Source of the DNA: Streptomyces sp. NBC_00083
GTDB taxonomy: Bacteria > Actinomycetota > Actinomycetes > Streptomycetales > Streptomycetaceae
Assembly: GCF_026343295.1 (NCBI RefSeq)
Contig: NZ_JAPELY010000002.1
Span: forward strand, 1,116,001 to 1,180,000
DNA length: 64,000 nucleotides
Direction of reading: 5' to 3'
The position numbers and the translations under genes are program-made. Shown one piece after another: positions 8,567 to 16,782 of this stretch (position 1 is its first letter; each line of letters opens with the position of its first letter). The notes under the pieces are model-generated. The model was given only the letters and a program-made list of their open reading frames with translations. It did not search any database and was not told the origin of the DNA.

Positions 8567-9508
8567 ATGAGCGCAGACGTGTGGATCCCCTTCGACCCGG
8601 CCGACGTGCCGGGCCTCCCCGACTCCCTCGGCTACCGGGTCTGGGACGGCGGCCCGGAGTTCCCCGCCGACCCCGCCGACTGCGCCGTCTACGTGGTCCC
8701 GTACATGAAGCCGTCCGAGACCGCGGTCCGCCCGCTCGCCGCCATGACCGGCCTGCGGGTCGTGCAGACGCTGACCGCGGGCATCGACCACGTGCAGCCC
8801 GGCATCGGCCTGCTGCCGCCCGGCGTACGCCTGTGCAACGCGCGCGGGGTCCACGAGGCGTCCACCGCGGAGCTGACCCTGACCCTCGTCCTCGCCTCAC
8901 TGCGCGGGATCCCGGGGTTCGTGCGGGGACAGGAGAAGCAGGAGTGGCGGTCGGGGTTCTACCCCGCCCTCGCCGACAAGTCGGTCCTGATCGTCGGGTA
9001 CGGGTCGATCGGCGCCGCCATCGAGGACCGGCTCGCGCCCTTCGAATGCGCGCGGGTGGCGCGCGTCGCGCGCTCCTCGCGCACCACGGAGCGCGGCGCC
9101 GTGCACGGCTGGGCCGATCTGCCCGCGCTGCTCCCCCATGCCGACGTCGTCATCGTCTCCACCCCCCTCACCGACCTGACGAAGGGCCTGGTGGACGCCG
9201 CGTTCCTGAGCCGGCTCAAGGACGGTGCGCTCCTGGTGAACGTCGCGCGCGGACCGGTCGTGGAGACCGAGGCGCTGCTGGCCGAACTGAAGTCCGGGCG
9301 TCTGCACGCGGCACTGGATGTCACCGACCCCGAACCCCTGCCCGCGGGGCACCCGTTGTGGAGCGCTCCGAACGTTCTGATCAGCCCGCACGTGGGCGGT
9401 TCGAGCTCCGCCTTCCTGCCCCGCGCCAAGCGTCTGCTCGCCGCTCAGCTCACCCGCTTCGCGGCCCAAGAACCCCTCGCCAACGTGGTTCTGACGACGG
9501 ATCAGTAA
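8567..9508 (+). CDS. D-isomer-specific 2-hydroxyacid dehydrogenase
   Basis: A 313-residue NAD(P)-dependent dehydrogenase of the D-2-hydroxyacid/phosphoglycerate family. Visible features are the nucleotide-binding VLIVGYGSIGAAIEDRL, the catalytic Arg in LVNVARGPVVETEALLAELK, the Asp/Glu block ALDVTDPEPLPAGHPLW, and the catalytic His in LISPHVGGSS. It likely reduces a 2-keto acid such as glyoxylate, hydroxypyruvate or phenylpyruvate; exact substrate cannot be read. TAGCCT (8554-8559) ends seven bases before the ATG and no Shine-Dalgarno is present, so translation is probably from a leaderless mRNA. Confidence 0.9.
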   Translation: MSADVWIPFDPADVPGLPDSLGYRVWDGGPEFPADPADCAVYVVPYMKPSETAVRPLAAMTGLRVVQTLTAGIDHVQPGIGLLPPGVRLCNARGVHEASTAELTLTLVLASLRGIPGFVRGQEKQEWRSGFYPALADKSVLIVGYGSIGAAIEDRLAPFECARVARVARSSRTTERGAVHGWADLPALLPHADVVIVSTPLTDLTKGLVDAAFLSRLKDGALLVNVARGPVVETEALLAELKSGRLHAALDVTDPEPLPAGHPLWSAPNVLISPHVGGSSSAFLPRAKRLLAAQLTRFAAQEPLANVVLTTDQ

Positions 9509-9901
9509 CGCTCCGCAGCGGTTCGGGCGCACCGGGTGCCCTCACGACTGCACGCTGTCACTGAGCGTATAGGGACTATGTCCCTGAGTGACGAGACTGG
9601 TGTATCGTCCCGACCGGGGGCCGGCGCCGTGCGTCTACGGCGCGGGCGAGCGATCACTGCGAGGGGGGCGACGGGCGATGCACGGCCAATGGACGAACGA
9701 TCCGACGCGGCGGAGCCGCCTGCGGCAACCGTGCCGCGCGTATCGCGCAGCGATGCACCGCGGTGGAGCGGCGACCGCCGGGGCGATAAGCGGAACAACG
9801 ACGAACGGCGCCCAAAAGCACGGCCCGCGGGCCGGCGAATCCACGATCCGGCCCCGGCCGGAGGGGACCGTGCTGCGGGCCCGGTGGCGGGGAGCGGTCC
9901 G
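9509..9901 (+). promoter_or_regulatory. 393-base leader/promoter region with a BldD-like site
   Basis: This stretch stays open in the frame of the downstream gene, but about a quarter of its third positions are A or T, against very few downstream, so it looks non-coding. At 9558-9570, TCACTGAGCGTAT matches 7 of the 9 fixed positions of the BldD consensus (TnACnCwGnGTnA, from memory). A GTCACT/AGTGAC inverted pair brackets 9557-9592, and TATAGG lies at 9569-9574. BldD is known to control several cyclic-di-GMP genes in Streptomyces; binding here is inference. Confidence 0.35.
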
Positions 9902-12769
9902 GTGAGCGCGCCGGGTGCGATTCTCACCCGACCCCCGATGGCCGGCGGCGGGACCGGCATGGTCTCCCAACTGGCCCTCGCACTGATCTGTGCGGGATAT
10001 GCCACCGGCGCATTCCTGGGCTGGGGTTCCGAGGAACTCGCCCTGATCATGGGCGACTTCGGGCTCGCCTGCGCGGCCCTCATCGCCGCGGTCTCCTGCT
10101 TCCTGTACGCACAGGACGCGGCGGAGAGCGAGAGCAGCTTTCGGCCGGCCTGGCTGCTGTTCTCCTTCTCCTCCGCCATGGCCGCCTGCGGCAACGGCGT
10201 CTGGGGCTGGTACGAGGTGGTGCTGCGGCGCCAGGTGCCCACCCCCTCGCCCGCCGACTTCTTCTTCCTCTGCTTCGCGCCGCCCGCCATCGTGGGCCTG
10301 CTCGTCCTCGCCAAACGCCCCGTCACCAGGGCGGGTTGGGTCTGTCTCGGGCTCGACTCCTGGCTCATCGGCGGCTCCCTGCTCACCCTGTCCTGGAGCC
10401 TGGCCCTCGCGCGCACGGCCCACGAGGGCGAGGGCGAAGGGGTCGCCCACGCCACCCTCACCCTCGCCTATCCGCTGCTCGACATCGTGCTGGTCAGCAT
10501 GGTGCTCGCGCTGCACTTCCGGCGCTCCTCGGCCAACCGGTCCGCGGTGAACACCGCGATCGCGGCGCTCGCCCTGACCGTGCTGTGCGACGCCCTGTTC
10601 ACCTCGCCGCTGCTGCGTGAGCACTACCGCTCCGGCCAGCTCCTCGACGCCGGCTGGTTCGCCGGCTCCCTGCTGCTCGCCTACGCCCCCTGGGGCGCCC
10701 GCAGGCTGCCCCCGGCGCCGCCGCGCCGGCCGGACGTCACCCCGCTCGGGGTGGGCCCCGCCGCCGGCCGGGGCCGGGCGCACCCGCTGCCGGTGACCCG
10801 GCCGCTCGCCAGTTCGCTCGCCGCGCTCACGCCGTACCTCGCGGCCGCGGTCTGCACCCTGGGCATCCTCTACAACGTCATCGAGGGCCACCGGGTCGAC
10901 CGGATGGTCGTCCTCACCGGCTGCACCGTGGTGCTCGCCCTCGTGGTCCGCCAGGGGATCATGCTCCTCGACAACATCGCGCTCACCCACGAACTGGCCC
11001 AGAAGGAGAACCACTTCCGCTCCCTGGTGCAGGGATCGAGCGACGTCATCATGATCGCCGCCCCCACCGGCATGCTGCGCTACGTCAGCCCCGCCGCCGC
11101 CGGGGTCTACGGGAGAGACGCGGAGGAGCTGGTCGGCTCCGAGCTCGCCTCGCTCATCCACCCCGAGGACCTCGGCCGGGTCGTGCACGAGGTGCGCCGT
11201 TTCCTCGCGGCGCCGCCCGCCGACGAGCCCACGACGCGGATCGAGTGCCGCTTCAAGTCGGGGACCGGCGAGTGGCTCAACGTCGAATCCACCGTCAACC
11301 GCCACCAGGGCGGGCTCATCCTCAACAGCCGCGACGTGACCGAACGCGTCAGGCTCCAGGCGCAGTTGGAGCACAACGCCGAACACGACCCGCTCACCGA
11401 CCTGCCCAACCGCGCCCTGTTCACCAAGCGGGTCCGCAAGGCGCTCGGCGGACGGCGCACCACCGACCCCGGCACCGCCGTGCTCTTCATCGACCTCGAC
11501 GGCTTCAAGCAGGTCAACGACACCATCGGCCACCAGGCCGGCGACGAGCTGCTCATCCAGGCCGCCCGTCGCCTCCACGAATCCGTGCGCGCGGGCGACA
11601 CCGCGGCGCGGTTCGGCGGCGACGAGTTCGCCGCGCTGATCCTCGGCGACGGCACCCGCGACCGGGTGGCCCGCGAGTACCACGTACGGGAGATCGCCGA
11701 CCGGCTGCGCCTGACCCTGTCGCAGCCGTACCAGATCGACGGCAACGAGGTCCGCGTCGCCGCCTCCATCGGCGTCGCCTTCGCCGAGCCGGGCGTCGGC
11801 GCGGGGGAGCTGCTGCGCAACGCCGACCTCGCGATGTACCGCGCCAAGAAGGGCGGCAAGAACCGGGTCGAGCTGTACGCACCGCAGATGCAGGCCGAGG
11901 TGGTCCGCAAGTCGGAACTCGCGGCCCGGCTGCGTACGGCACTGAGCGACGGCGAATTCGTCGTGCTGCACCAGCCCGTCGTCGACCTCACCACCGGTGC
12001 GGTCGCCGCCGTCGCCGCCCAGGCCCGCTGGCGCTCCGCGCAGGGCATCCTGTTCACGCCGGCCGAGTTCCTGCGGGTCGCCGACGAGAACGAGCGCGCC
12101 GCGAAGCTGGGGCGCTGGCTGCTCGAAGAGGCCGTCGAGCTGGCCGCCGAGCGCCGCCGCGCGGGGCTCGCGGCCCCCGTGTCGGTCCGCCTCTCGGCCC
12201 GGCGCCTGCTCGACAAGTCGCTGCCGATCGGCGCCCTGGAAGCCCTGCTCGCCCGCCACGGGCTGCCCTCCGGCGCCCTGATCATCGAGCTGGCCGACAG
12301 CGACCCGAGGATCTCCTTCGACGAGCTGGAGCGGCGCCTGGTGGGGCTGCGCAGGCTCGGTGTGCGCATCGCGCTCGACGGGTTCGGCAGCGGCTACGCG
12401 GCGATCAACGCGCTGCGCCGGCTCCCCATCGACCTCCTGAAACTGGACAGGGGGCTGATCGAGGGCGTCGTCGAATCGGCCAGACTGCACAAGATCACCG
12501 CGGGGCTGCTCCGGATCGCCTGCGATCTCGGCATGCAGTCGGTGGCCGACGGGCTCGACGCGCCGGAGCAGGTCCTGGCGCTGCGGGCCATGGGGTGCAC
12601 CCACGGGCTCGGCATGGCGTTCTCGGGACCGCTCGACGAGTACCGGCTGCGCCGGTCCCTCGCGCGCGGCGAGTTCCCGGTGCCCGGCGGGGCCGCGCTC
12701 CCCGTGCTCAGTGGCCGGAGCCGGCCCCTGCTCGGCTCACATAATGAGACGCCCGTCCCACCTCCTTGA
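9902..12769 (+). CDS. Membrane PAS-GGDEF-EAL protein, degenerate EAL
   Basis: About 955 residues from the GTG at 9902, chosen for its GGGGAG seven bases upstream and because coding bias begins there (in-frame 9578 and 9689 are alternatives). About ten membrane helices (25-350) are followed by a PAS domain (365-485), GGDEF (495-660) and EAL (675-925). The GGDEF motif RFGGDEF is intact with an RxxD inhibitory site (RAGD, 563-566) five residues before it, so diguanylate cyclase activity with product inhibition is expected. In EAL the catalytic Glu is Ala705, the NLS Asn is Arg763, DDFG is DGFG (826-829) and the late Glu is Asp883, so phosphodiesterase activity should be lost. The architecture resembles CdgF-type proteins of Streptomyces. 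Confidence 0.88.
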   Translation: MSAPGAILTRPPMAGGGTGMVSQLALALICAGYATGAFLGWGSEELALIMGDFGLACAALIAAVSCFLYAQDAAESESSFRPAWLLFSFSSAMAACGNGVWGWYEVVLRRQVPTPSPADFFFLCFAPPAIVGLLVLAKRPVTRAGWVCLGLDSWLIGGSLLTLSWSLALARTAHEGEGEGVAHATLTLAYPLLDIVLVSMVLALHFRRSSANRSAVNTAIAALALTVLCDALFTSPLLREHYRSGQLLDAGWFAGSLLLAYAPWGARRLPPAPPRRPDVTPLGVGPAAGRGRAHPLPVTRPLASSLAALTPYLAAAVCTLGILYNVIEGHRVDRMVVLTGCTVVLALVVRQGIMLLDNIALTHELAQKENHFRSLVQGSSDVIMIAAPTGMLRYVSPAAAGVYGRDAEELVGSELASLIHPEDLGRVVHEVRRFLAAPPADEPTTRIECRFKSGTGEWLNVESTVNRHQGGLILNSRDVTERVRLQAQLEHNAEHDPLTDLPNRALFTKRVRKALGGRRTTDPGTAVLFIDLDGFKQVNDTIGHQAGDELLIQAARRLHESVRAGDTAARFGGDEFAALILGDGTRDRVAREYHVREIADRLRLTLSQPYQIDGNEVRVAASIGVAFAEPGVGAGELLRNADLAMYRAKKGGKNRVELYAPQMQAEVVRKSELAARLRTALSDGEFVVLHQPVVDLTTGAVAAVAAQARWRSAQGILFTPAEFLRVADENERAAKLGRWLLEEAVELAAERRRAGLAAPVSVRLSARRLLDKSLPIGALEALLARHGLPSGALIIELADSDPRISFDELERRLVGLRRLGVRIALDGFGSGYAAINALRRLPIDLLKLDRGLIEGVVESARLHKITAGLLRIACDLGMQSVADGLDAPEQVLALRAMGCTHGLGMAFSGPLDEYRLRRSLARGEFPVPGGAALPVLSGRSRPLLGSHNETPVPPP
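12740..12745 (+). promoter_or_regulatory. ilvB: Probable -10 box of the ilvB leader transcript
   Basis: CATAAT is an unusually AT-rich hexamer for this genome and lies 63 bases before the leader peptide start, inside the 3' end of the upstream gene. No convincing -35 element is seen. Confidence 0.4.
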
Positions 12770-12802
12770 CACCACCGGCGCGCCGGGGGGAGGGTCAATG
12801 CC

Positions 12803-12844
12803 ATGCGCACCCGAATTCTCGTACTTGGAAAGCGCGTCGGCTGA
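12803..12844 (+). CDS. ilv operon leader peptide (MRTRILVLGKRVG)
   Basis: A 13-codon frame with an excellent ribosome binding site (GGGGGGAGGG, 12785-12794, eight bases before the ATG). It encodes Ile-Leu-Val-Leu in a row and later another Val. The Ile, second Val-type and last Leu positions use ATT, GTA and CTT, codons that are rare in this GC-rich genome. A terminator follows 42 bases after the stop, and ilvB comes next. This is the classical layout for ribosome-mediated attenuation: shortage of charged branched-chain tRNAs would stall the ribosome on the leader and prevent termination. Confidence 0.88.
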   Translation: MRTRILVLGKRVG

Positions 12845-12886
12845 AGCGGAGCCCCAGCAGGCCCCGCAGACCGCACCCGACGCGCT

Positions 12887-12920
12887 CCCCTCGCTTGCCT
12901 CACGGCACGAGGGGTTTTTT
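12887..12920 (+). terminator. ilvB: ilvB attenuator terminator
   Basis: CCCCTCG (12887-12893) pairs with CGAGGGG (12908-12914); TGCC/GGCA extends the stem across a two-base bulge, and six Ts follow at once. It sits between the leader peptide and ilvB. A T6 run is rare in this sequence, which supports a true intrinsic terminator used conditionally. Confidence 0.88.
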
Positions 12921-13001
12921 GTTGCACTGGCACCCCTCAAGCACCACCGAAGACTTGACCAAACCCCCGCAAAAACCCTCAGCTTCGAGAAGAGAATGCC
13001 G

Positions 13002-14864
13002 ATGACCGAGCAGGCCACCGGGGCCCACCATCCGCAGCCGCGGCCCCGTAACGGCGGACACCAGTCCGCGACCGTCGAGCACGTCACGGGCGCGAAGTCC
13101 CTCATCCGTTCTCTCGAGGAGGTCGGGGCGGAGGTCGTGTTCGGTATCCCCGGCGGTGCCATCCTGCCGGCGTACGACCCGATGATGGACTCGACGCGGG
13201 TCCGTCACGTCCTGGTCCGCCACGAGCAGGGTGCGGGCCACGCGGCCACCGGTTACGCGCAGGCCACCGGCAAGGTCGGGGTGTGCATGGCGACCTCGGG
13301 TCCCGGTGCCACCAACCTGGTGACCCCGATCGCCGACGCCCACATGGACTCGGTGCCGCTCGTCGCGATCACCGGTCAGGTCTCCTCCAAGGCGATCGGT
13401 ACGGACGCCTTCCAGGAGGCGGACATCGTCGGCATCACCATGCCGATCACCAAGCACAACTTCCTGGTCACCAAGGCCGAGGACATCCCGCGCACCATCG
13501 CCGAGGCGTTCCACATCGCCTCGACCGGCCGGCCGGGCCCGGTCCTGGTCGACATCGCCAAGGACGCCCTGCAGGCGCAGACCACGTTCGCGTGGCCGCC
13601 GCAGACGGACCTGCCGGGCTACCGGCCGGTCACCAAGCCGCACGCCAAGCAGATCCGTGAGGCCGCCAAGCTGATCGTGGCGGCCAGGCGCCCGGTCCTG
13701 TACGTCGGCGGCGGTGTCCTGAAGGCCGGCGCCACCGCCGAGCTGAAGGTCCTCGCGGAGCTCACCGGAGCGCCCGTCACCACCACCCTGATGGCGCTCG
13801 GCGCCTTCCCCGACAGCCACCCGCTGCACGTGGGAATGCCCGGCATGCACGGTGCGGTCACCGCCGTCACCGCGCTGCAGAAGTCGGACCTGCTCATCGC
13901 GCTCGGCACCCGCTTCGACGACCGTGTCACCGGCAAGCTGGACAGCTTCGCACCGTTCGCGAAGATCATCCACGCGGACATCGACCCGGCGGAGATCGGC
14001 AAGAACCGCGAGGTCGACGTCCCGATCGTGGGCGACGCGCGCGAGGTCATCGCCGACCTGGTCCAGGCCGTCCAGGCCGAGTACTCCGAGGGCCACAAGG
14101 GCGACTACAGCGCCTGGTGGAAGGACCTCAACCGCTGGCGCGAGACGTACCCGCTGGGCTACGACGAGCCCAACGACGGCACGCTCTCCCCGCAGCGCGT
14201 CATCCAGCGCCTCGGCGAGCTGGCGGACCCGGACACCATCTACGCGGCCGGCGTCGGCCAGCACCAGATGTGGGCCGCGCACTTCGTCAACTACGAACTG
14301 CCCGCCACCTGGCTCAACTCGGGCGGCGCCGGAACCATGGGCTACGCGGTCCCCGCCGCCATGGGCGCCAAGGCCGGACAACCGGACCGCATGGTTTGGG
14401 CGATCGACGGCGACGGCTGCTTCCAGATGACCAACCAGGAACTGACCACCTGCGCGCTGAACAACATCCCGATCAAGGTCGCCATCATCAACAACGGCGC
14501 CCTCGGCATGGTCCGCCAGTGGCAGACCCTGTTCTACAACCAGCGCTACTCCAACACCGTGCTGCACTCGGGCCCCGAGGACGGCATCGCCACCGAGGGC
14601 AAGCCGAGCGGCGGCACCCGCGTCCCGGACTTCGTGAAGCTGTCCGAGGCGATGGGCTGCTACGCGATCCGCTGCGAGCGCCCCGAGGATCTGGACAAGG
14701 CGATCCAGGAGGCCAACTCGATCAACGACCGTCCCGTCGTGATCGATTTCATCGTCCACGAGGACGCACAGGTGTGGCCGATGGTCGCCGCCGGCACCTC
14801 CAACGACGAGGTCATGGCCGCCCGCGGAGTCCGTCCCGACTTCGGCGACAACGAAGACGACTGA
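13002..14864 (+). CDS. ilvB: Acetolactate synthase large subunit
   Basis: A 620-residue thiamine-diphosphate enzyme that condenses two pyruvates to acetolactate, or pyruvate and 2-oxobutyrate to acetohydroxybutyrate: the first shared step of Val/Leu and Ile synthesis. Seen are the ThDP-activating Glu in RHEQGAGHAATGYA, the FAD/regulatory middle domain (GTRFDDRVTGKL), and the ThDP-Mg motif GDGCFQMTNQEL..NNIPIKVAIINN. The ATG at 13002 has GAAGAG seven bases upstream; an ATG six bases earlier is too close to it. ilvN follows after 26 bases. The leader attenuator upstream should adjust transcription to branched-chain aminoacyl-tRNA supply. Confidence 0.97.
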   Translation: MTEQATGAHHPQPRPRNGGHQSATVEHVTGAKSLIRSLEEVGAEVVFGIPGGAILPAYDPMMDSTRVRHVLVRHEQGAGHAATGYAQATGKVGVCMATSGPGATNLVTPIADAHMDSVPLVAITGQVSSKAIGTDAFQEADIVGITMPITKHNFLVTKAEDIPRTIAEAFHIASTGRPGPVLVDIAKDALQAQTTFAWPPQTDLPGYRPVTKPHAKQIREAAKLIVAARRPVLYVGGGVLKAGATAELKVLAELTGAPVTTTLMALGAFPDSHPLHVGMPGMHGAVTAVTALQKSDLLIALGTRFDDRVTGKLDSFAPFAKIIHADIDPAEIGKNREVDVPIVGDAREVIADLVQAVQAEYSEGHKGDYSAWWKDLNRWRETYPLGYDEPNDGTLSPQRVIQRLGELADPDTIYAAGVGQHQMWAAHFVNYELPATWLNSGGAGTMGYAVPAAMGAKAGQPDRMVWAIDGDGCFQMTNQELTTCALNNIPIKVAIINNGALGMVRQWQTLFYNQRYSNTVLHSGPEDGIATEGKPSGGTRVPDFVKLSEAMGCYAIRCERPEDLDKAIQEANSINDRPVVIDFIVHEDAQVWPMVAAGTSNDEVMAARGVRPDFGDNEDD

Positions 14865-14890
14865 GAGCTGTAGGAAGAGGTAAGAGGCTC

Positions 14891-15418
14891 ATGTCCACCA
14901 AGCACACGCTCTCGGTCCTGGTCGAGAACACCCCCGGCATCCTGGCCAGGATCGCCGCGCTGTTCTCCCGCCGCGGCTTCAACATCGACTCGCTCGCGGT
15001 CGGTGTCACCGAGCACCCCGACATCTCCCGCATCACCATCGTGGTGAGTGTCGAGGACCTGCCCCTCGAGCAGGTGACCAAGCAGCTCAACAAGCTGGTC
15101 AACGTCCTGAAGATCGTCGAACTCGAGCCCAGCGCTGCGATCCAGCGCGAGCTCGTTCTGGTGAAGGTGCGTGCCGACAACGAAACGCGCTCCCAGATCG
15201 TCGAGATCGTCCAGCTGTTCCGCGCCAAGACCGTGGACGTCTCGCCCGAGGCCGTGACCATCGAGGCCACCGGCGGCGCCGACAAGCTGGAGGCGATGCT
15301 GAAGATGCTGGAGCAGTTCGGCATCAAGGAGCTCGTCCAGTCCGGCACGATCGCCATAGGGCGCGGCGCCCGGTCCATCACGGACCGCTCGCTGCGCGCC
15401 CTGGACCGCAGCGCCTGA
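14891..15418 (+). CDS. ilvN: Acetolactate synthase small (regulatory) subunit
   Basis: A 175-residue partner of IlvB that raises its activity and gives valine feedback inhibition. The N-terminal ACT domain (TLSVLVENTPGILARIAALF, then RRGFNIDSLAVG) is typical and the C-terminal half matches the small-subunit domain (RELVLVKVRADNETRSQI). The ATG follows GAAGAGGTAAGAGG. It lies in the same transcription unit as ilvB with a 26-base gap and is followed by ilvC after 108 bases, where a further promoter is possible. Confidence 0.97.
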   Translation: MSTKHTLSVLVENTPGILARIAALFSRRGFNIDSLAVGVTEHPDISRITIVVSVEDLPLEQVTKQLNKLVNVLKIVELEPSAAIQRELVLVKVRADNETRSQIVEIVQLFRAKTVDVSPEAVTIEATGGADKLEAMLKMLEQFGIKELVQSGTIAIGRGARSITDRSLRALDRSA

Positions 15419-15526
15419 GCCCCGCGACAGGGGCTCTGACCCGCCCGTATCGCGAGACTCACCCGTTCCTTACTCACCCCCACCGATACGGTGGACGCAA
15501 CACCAGCACACCAAGGAGATAACCCA

Positions 15527-16528
15527 GTGGCCGAGCTGTTCTACGACGACGATGCCGACCTGTCCATCATCCAGGGCCGCAAGGTCGCGGTGATCGGGTA
15601 CGGCAGCCAGGGCCACGCCCACGCACTGTCGCTCCGTGACTCGGGTGTCGACGTCCGCGTCGGTCTGCACGAGGGCTCCAAGTCCAAGGCGAAGGCCGAG
15701 GAGCAGGGCCTGCGCGTGGTGACGCCGTCCGAGGCCGCCGCCGAGGCCGACGTCATCATGATCCTGGTCCCGGACCCGATCCAGGCCCAGGTCTACGAGG
15801 AGTCCATCAAGGACAACCTCAAGGACGGCGACGCGCTGTTCTTCGGCCACGGCCTGAACATCCGCTTCGGCTTCATCAAGCCCCCGGCCAACGTGACCGT
15901 CGCGATGGTCGCGCCCAAGGGCCCCGGCCACCTGGTGCGCCGTCAGTACGAAGAGGGCCGCGGCGTTCCGTGCATCGTGGCCGTCGAGCAGGACCCGCAG
16001 GGCAACGGCCTGCAGCTGGCGCTCTCGTACGCCAAGGGCATCGGCGGCACCCGCGCCGGCGTCATCAAGACGACCTTCACCGAGGAGACCGAGACCGACC
16101 TGTTCGGTGAGCAGGCCGTGCTCTGCGGTGGCACCGCGGCGCTGGTCAAGGCGGGCTTCGAGACGCTGACCGAGGCCGGCTACCAGCCGGAGATCGCGTA
16201 CTTCGAGTGCCTCCACGAGCTGAAGCTGATCGTGGACCTCATGTACGAGGGCGGCCTGGAGAAGATGCGCTGGTCGATCTCCGAGACCGCCGAGTGGGGC
16301 GACTACGTCACCGGCCCCCGCATCATCACCGCCGACACCAAGGCCGAGATGAAGAAGGTCCTCGCCGAGATCCAGGACGGCACGTTCGCCAAGAACTGGA
16401 TGGACGAGTACCACGGCGGCCTGAAGAAGTACAACGAGTACAAGACCCAGGACTCCGAGCACCTCCTGGAGACCACCGGCAAGGAGCTGCGCAAGCTCAT
16501 GAGCTGGGTGCAGAACGACGAGGCGTAA
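15527..16528 (+). CDS. ilvC: Ketol-acid reductoisomerase (class I)
   Basis: A 333-residue NADPH- and Mg-dependent enzyme that isomerises and reduces acetolactate (or acetohydroxybutyrate) to the dihydroxy acid, second common step of Val/Leu/Ile synthesis. The N-terminal Rossmann motif GYGSQGHAHALSLRDSG and the C-terminal metal-binding helices (EETETDLFGEQAVLCGG, ECLHELKLIVDLMYEGGLE) are intact; length fits the short class I form. The GTG at 15527 has AAGGAGAT six bases upstream, better than the upstream in-frame start. Third gene of ilvBNC; a perfect hairpin follows the stop. Confidence 0.97.
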   Translation: MAELFYDDDADLSIIQGRKVAVIGYGSQGHAHALSLRDSGVDVRVGLHEGSKSKAKAEEQGLRVVTPSEAAAEADVIMILVPDPIQAQVYEESIKDNLKDGDALFFGHGLNIRFGFIKPPANVTVAMVAPKGPGHLVRRQYEEGRGVPCIVAVEQDPQGNGLQLALSYAKGIGGTRAGVIKTTFTEETETDLFGEQAVLCGGTAALVKAGFETLTEAGYQPEIAYFECLHELKLIVDLMYEGGLEKMRWSISETAEWGDYVTGPRIITADTKAEMKKVLAEIQDGTFAKNWMDEYHGGLKKYNEYKTQDSEHLLETTGKELRKLMSWVQNDEA

Positions 16529-16538
16529 GCCTCCTGTC

Positions 16539-16575
16539 AGCGGGGTCGGACACAGTGCAGGTGTCCGACCCCGCT
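16539..16575 (+). terminator. ilvC: ilvC terminator hairpin
   Basis: A perfect 15-bp inverted repeat (AGCGGGGTCGGACAC, loop AGTGCAG, then the exact complement) starts 11 bases after the ilvC stop. There is no T tract, as is common for Streptomyces terminators. It should separate ilvBNC from serA. Confidence 0.85.
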
Positions 16576-16782
16576 GGTATCGCACGCCCATGGACACCGC
16601 GTCCAACCCCCATCGGGTGATCCTGCCTTCACGGAGGAAAACCTCCGGGGGTGCGGCACTACACTGCTCAGCAACACCTACGCGTCAGGCCCACAGCGTC
16701 GTGCGTCTTCCACGCGGTCTAGCCCCTCCACCGCCTGCGGCCGTCGGGACGGCCGTCCGCAAAGGATTCAGTGAGGACCCAC

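Noticed and set aside
9635..12604. A 989-codon minus-strand frame opposite the GGDEF-EAL gene.
   Set aside because: Shadow of a real gene; repetitive Gly/Asp/Glu/Gln content and no recognisable motif, whereas the plus strand has clear PAS, GGDEF and EAL blocks.
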